Positions 52,474 to 54,141 of a stretch of DNA of 54,141 bases are shown one piece after another; the stretch's first letter is position 1, and each line of letters opens with the position of its first letter. This DNA is from Bacteroidia bacterium (GTDB lineage Bacteria > Bacteroidota > Bacteroidia > UKL13-3): contig JAIOYZ010000004.1 of NCBI GenBank assembly GCA_021740845.1, forward strand, positions 1-54,141, in the 5' to 3' direction. The translations under genes and the position numbers were made by a program. The notes beneath the pieces were generated by a model, which saw only the letters and a program-made list of their open reading frames with translations, made no database searches and was not told the DNA's origin.

Positions 52474-53303
52474 TGGAAAAACAGGTAAAACTTAGTTTAA
52501 TTACCGTTTGCTTTAATGCCGGTTCTCTAATTGAAGAAACCCTGCTTTCGGCCGTTAATCAATCTTTTCAGGATTTTGAATTGGTTATAATCGATGGTGG
52601 CTCAACAGATAATACACTCCAGAAAATAAAGCCTTTTGAAAAGTATATTGGAACGCTTGTTTCAGAAAAAGACAAGGGTATTTACGATGCCATGAACAAA
52701 GGTATTGCCTCAGCAAAAGGGGAGTGGCTATATTTTTTAAATGCAGGCGATTCTTTTTATAATAATACCGTTCTTGAGGAAGTTTTCTCCAATGATTTGG
52801 CATGTCAATCCGATTTTATTTACGCACAAGTTGAAACTAAAAATGAACCAACTGGCATCAATTATTTAAATGGAAAGCCAGTTAATCTTCCAATGTTTTA
52901 CTCGCATTACCCAATTTGCCACCAAGCCACTTTTGCTAAAAAGAAAGTTTTTAACCTAATTGGGAATTTTGATTTAGCTTATCCTTTAGTTGCCGACTCA
53001 GAATGGTTTATTCGGTTATTTAAGAATGAAAACCTGTCATCTTTTTACTTAGATAAAATCATTGCCTATTACGATATTCAAGGCGCAACCTATCACAAGC
53101 GCATGAAAGGTTACCGAGAATACATTCGGGTAGGTTTCAGGCATTTTCCAATTCATATAGCCATTATCAATACCCTTCTTTATCCCATTATTTGGCTAAA
53201 GGTTTGGGTAATTAGAACTTTTCAAAACCAAGCTTGGTTCAAAAAGTATAGAGAACTTAAATTCAAAAATAAATTGGCTCAAGAGAAATCGGGTGCTAAT
53301 TAG
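52473..53303 (+). CDS. GT2-family glycosyltransferase
   Basis: 276 aa. A GT-A fold glycosyltransferase: KLSLITVCFNAGSLIEETLLS at the start, IIDGGSTDNT (about 40-49), DKGIYDAMNKGIASAKGEWL and the nucleotide-sugar/metal motif NAGDSF (about 90-95). It resembles WcaE/WbbD-type enzymes of surface polysaccharide synthesis. The C-terminal about 45 residues contain an amphipathic or membrane-touching segment (ALINTLLYPIIWLKVWV-like). It is coupled to the small lipoprotein by a one-base overlap. Confidence 0.88.
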   Translation: MEKQVKLSLITVCFNAGSLIEETLLSAVNQSFQDFELVIIDGGSTDNTLQKIKPFEKYIGTLVSEKDKGIYDAMNKGIASAKGEWLYFLNAGDSFYNNTVLEEVFSNDLACQSDFIYAQVETKNEPTGINYLNGKPVNLPMFYSHYPICHQATFAKKKVFNLIGNFDLAYPLVADSEWFIRLFKNENLSSFYLDKIIAYYDIQGATYHKRMKGYREYIRVGFRHFPIHIAIINTLLYPIIWLKVWVIRTFQNQAWFKKYRELKFKNKLAQEKSGAN

Positions 53304-53340
53304 AAATGTATTTTTTCGGTTTGATCCAAAAATAAGCACT

Positions 53341-54141
53341 TATGAAAATTAAGGAGATTACAAATTACCTCGAAAGTTTAGCTCCATTGGCTTACCAAGA
53401 ATCCTACGATAATTGTGGGCTTTTAGTTGGTTCAGACCAAACAGAAATAACTAAAGCTTTGGTAACTTTAGATTGTACGGAGGAAATTATTGAGGAGGCC
53501 ATTGCCAATGGATGCAATTTAATTATTGCCCATCATCCCATAATTTTTGGCGGACTAAAAAAATTAAATGGCAAAAACTATGTAGAAAGAACCGTTATCA
53601 AAGCCATTCAAAATAATATTGCCATTTATGCAATTCATACCAATTTAGATAATGTAATGGGTGGCGTAAGTTCAAAAATTGCAGAAAAGCTCGGTTTGAA
53701 CCAAACTCAGATTCTAGACACTAAATCAGGATTACTTCTAAAATTGGTTGTTTTTGTTCCAAACGAGCACTTGGAAAAAGTGAGAAATGCCTTGTTTGCG
53801 GCTGGTGCTGGAACAATTGGTGCTTATGATAAATGTAGTTTTGTTGCAACAGGTATGGGATCTTTTCAAGCAGCAAAAGGAACAAACCCTTTTGTTGGAG
53901 AAATAGATCAGTTGCATTTTGAACCAGAATCGAGGTTGGAAGTGATATTCCCGAGAACTATTGAAACTAACGTTATTACAGCCCTTAAGGAAAATCATCC
54001 TTATGAAGAAGTTGCCTACGATTTATTTTCTCTTCAGAATAACTTTACCCAAGTTGGGTCGGGCATAATTGGATTTTTACCTGAACCTTTAAACGAGGCC
54101 GAATTTTTAGGATACCTTAAAGAGAAAATGGAATTAAAGGC
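53341..54141 (+). CDS. Nif3-like dinuclear metal centre protein, cut by the window end
   Basis: The first 267 residues are present with no stop before the window edge. NIF3/YbgI/YqfO family: YDNCGLLVG, AHHPIIFGG and IHTNLDN supply metal-binding His and Asp. From about residue 130 (VVFVPNEHLEKVRNALFAAG...CSFVATGMGSF) an inserted CutA/PII-like domain as in YqfO begins. Function is debated. One exact GGTTTGAACC motif (53693, GLNQ) and one one-mismatch copy (53429) lie inside. Confidence 0.9.
53693..53702 (+). repeat. GGTTTGAACC motif, copy 19
   Basis: Exact copy in the Nif3-like gene, full consensus. Confidence 0.8.

Noticed and set aside
4588-53702. GGTTCAAACC copies as tRNA T-arms
   Set aside because: The sequence resembles a T-arm/B-box, but no copy lies in a foldable tRNA with acceptor and anticodon arms, and most copies are inside well-conserved protein genes.

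Overview
The window is a chromosomal stretch of an AT-rich member of the Bacteroidota. The evidence is a type III glutamine synthetase, two proteins with type IX secretion (T9SS) C-terminal sorting domains, a PorE-like OmpA/TPR lipoprotein, many small exported lipoproteins, almost no Shine-Dalgarno sequences, and several promoters of the Bacteroidota form TTTG-N17-21-TAnnTTTG. I cannot place it below phylum. No rRNA, tRNA, CRISPR array, transposase or phage gene was seen. Several start codons were moved from the longest open frame to the ATG that fits the protein family.

Layout. 0-13 kb: PorE-like protein, glnN, ppx/gppA, pyruvate dehydrogenase E2, an NlpE-META protein, thyA, a HigBA-type toxin-antitoxin pair, a DUF4783 protein, gpmI and a FAD amine/amino-acid oxidoreductase. 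13-19.5 kb: DEAD-box helicase, a T9SS cargo, ettA, a TPMT-family methyltransferase, a transaldolase, and an RHH antitoxin with a frameshifted MazF/PemK toxin. 19.9-29.2 kb: a large GH81 beta-1,3-glucanase with T9SS tail, an AraC regulator, a DinB protein, an AhpD-like protein and a large PIG-L deacetylase. 29.3-41 kb: two divergent gene sets. The minus-strand set has a Tat-exported 4Fe-4S protein, an NrfD quinol-binding membrane protein, c-type cytochromes, a lipoprotein joining an ethylbenzene-dehydrogenase-type heme domain to cytochrome c, a DUF5777 beta-barrel and a YceI-like lipoprotein. The plus-strand set has two more cytochromes and a porin-like barrel. No molybdopterin or other catalytic subunit is present, so this looks like an electron-transfer conduit of unknown substrate. 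41-46.9 kb: hutI, folE overlapping a PTPS/queD gene, an ECF sigma factor, an exported hypothetical, a TerB-like protein and a cystathionine gamma-synthase/lyase. 46.9-54.1 kb: an envelope polysaccharide and signalling cluster (a phosphoglycosyl transferase fused to a pseudo-receiver, a CheY-like regulator, an NtrC-type regulator, GDP-fucose synthase, DedA, a small lipoprotein and a GT2 glycosyltransferase), then a Nif3 gene cut by the window end.

The strongest unexplained signal is a 10-base near-palindrome, GGTTTGAACC (extended consensus TCGGTTTGAACCAA). It occurs 19 times exactly, in both orientations, in genes and between genes and in two reading frames, where about 0.1 copies would be expected by chance. 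It behaves like an iterated DNA motif (uptake-sequence-like, HIP1-like, or a binding or methylation site). Other oddities are degenerate heptanucleotide repeat patches, one of which supplies the ppx start codon; a set of genes whose -7 box sits four bases before the start codon, predicting leaderless mRNAs; and a 61-nt hairpin before the heme lipoprotein operon.
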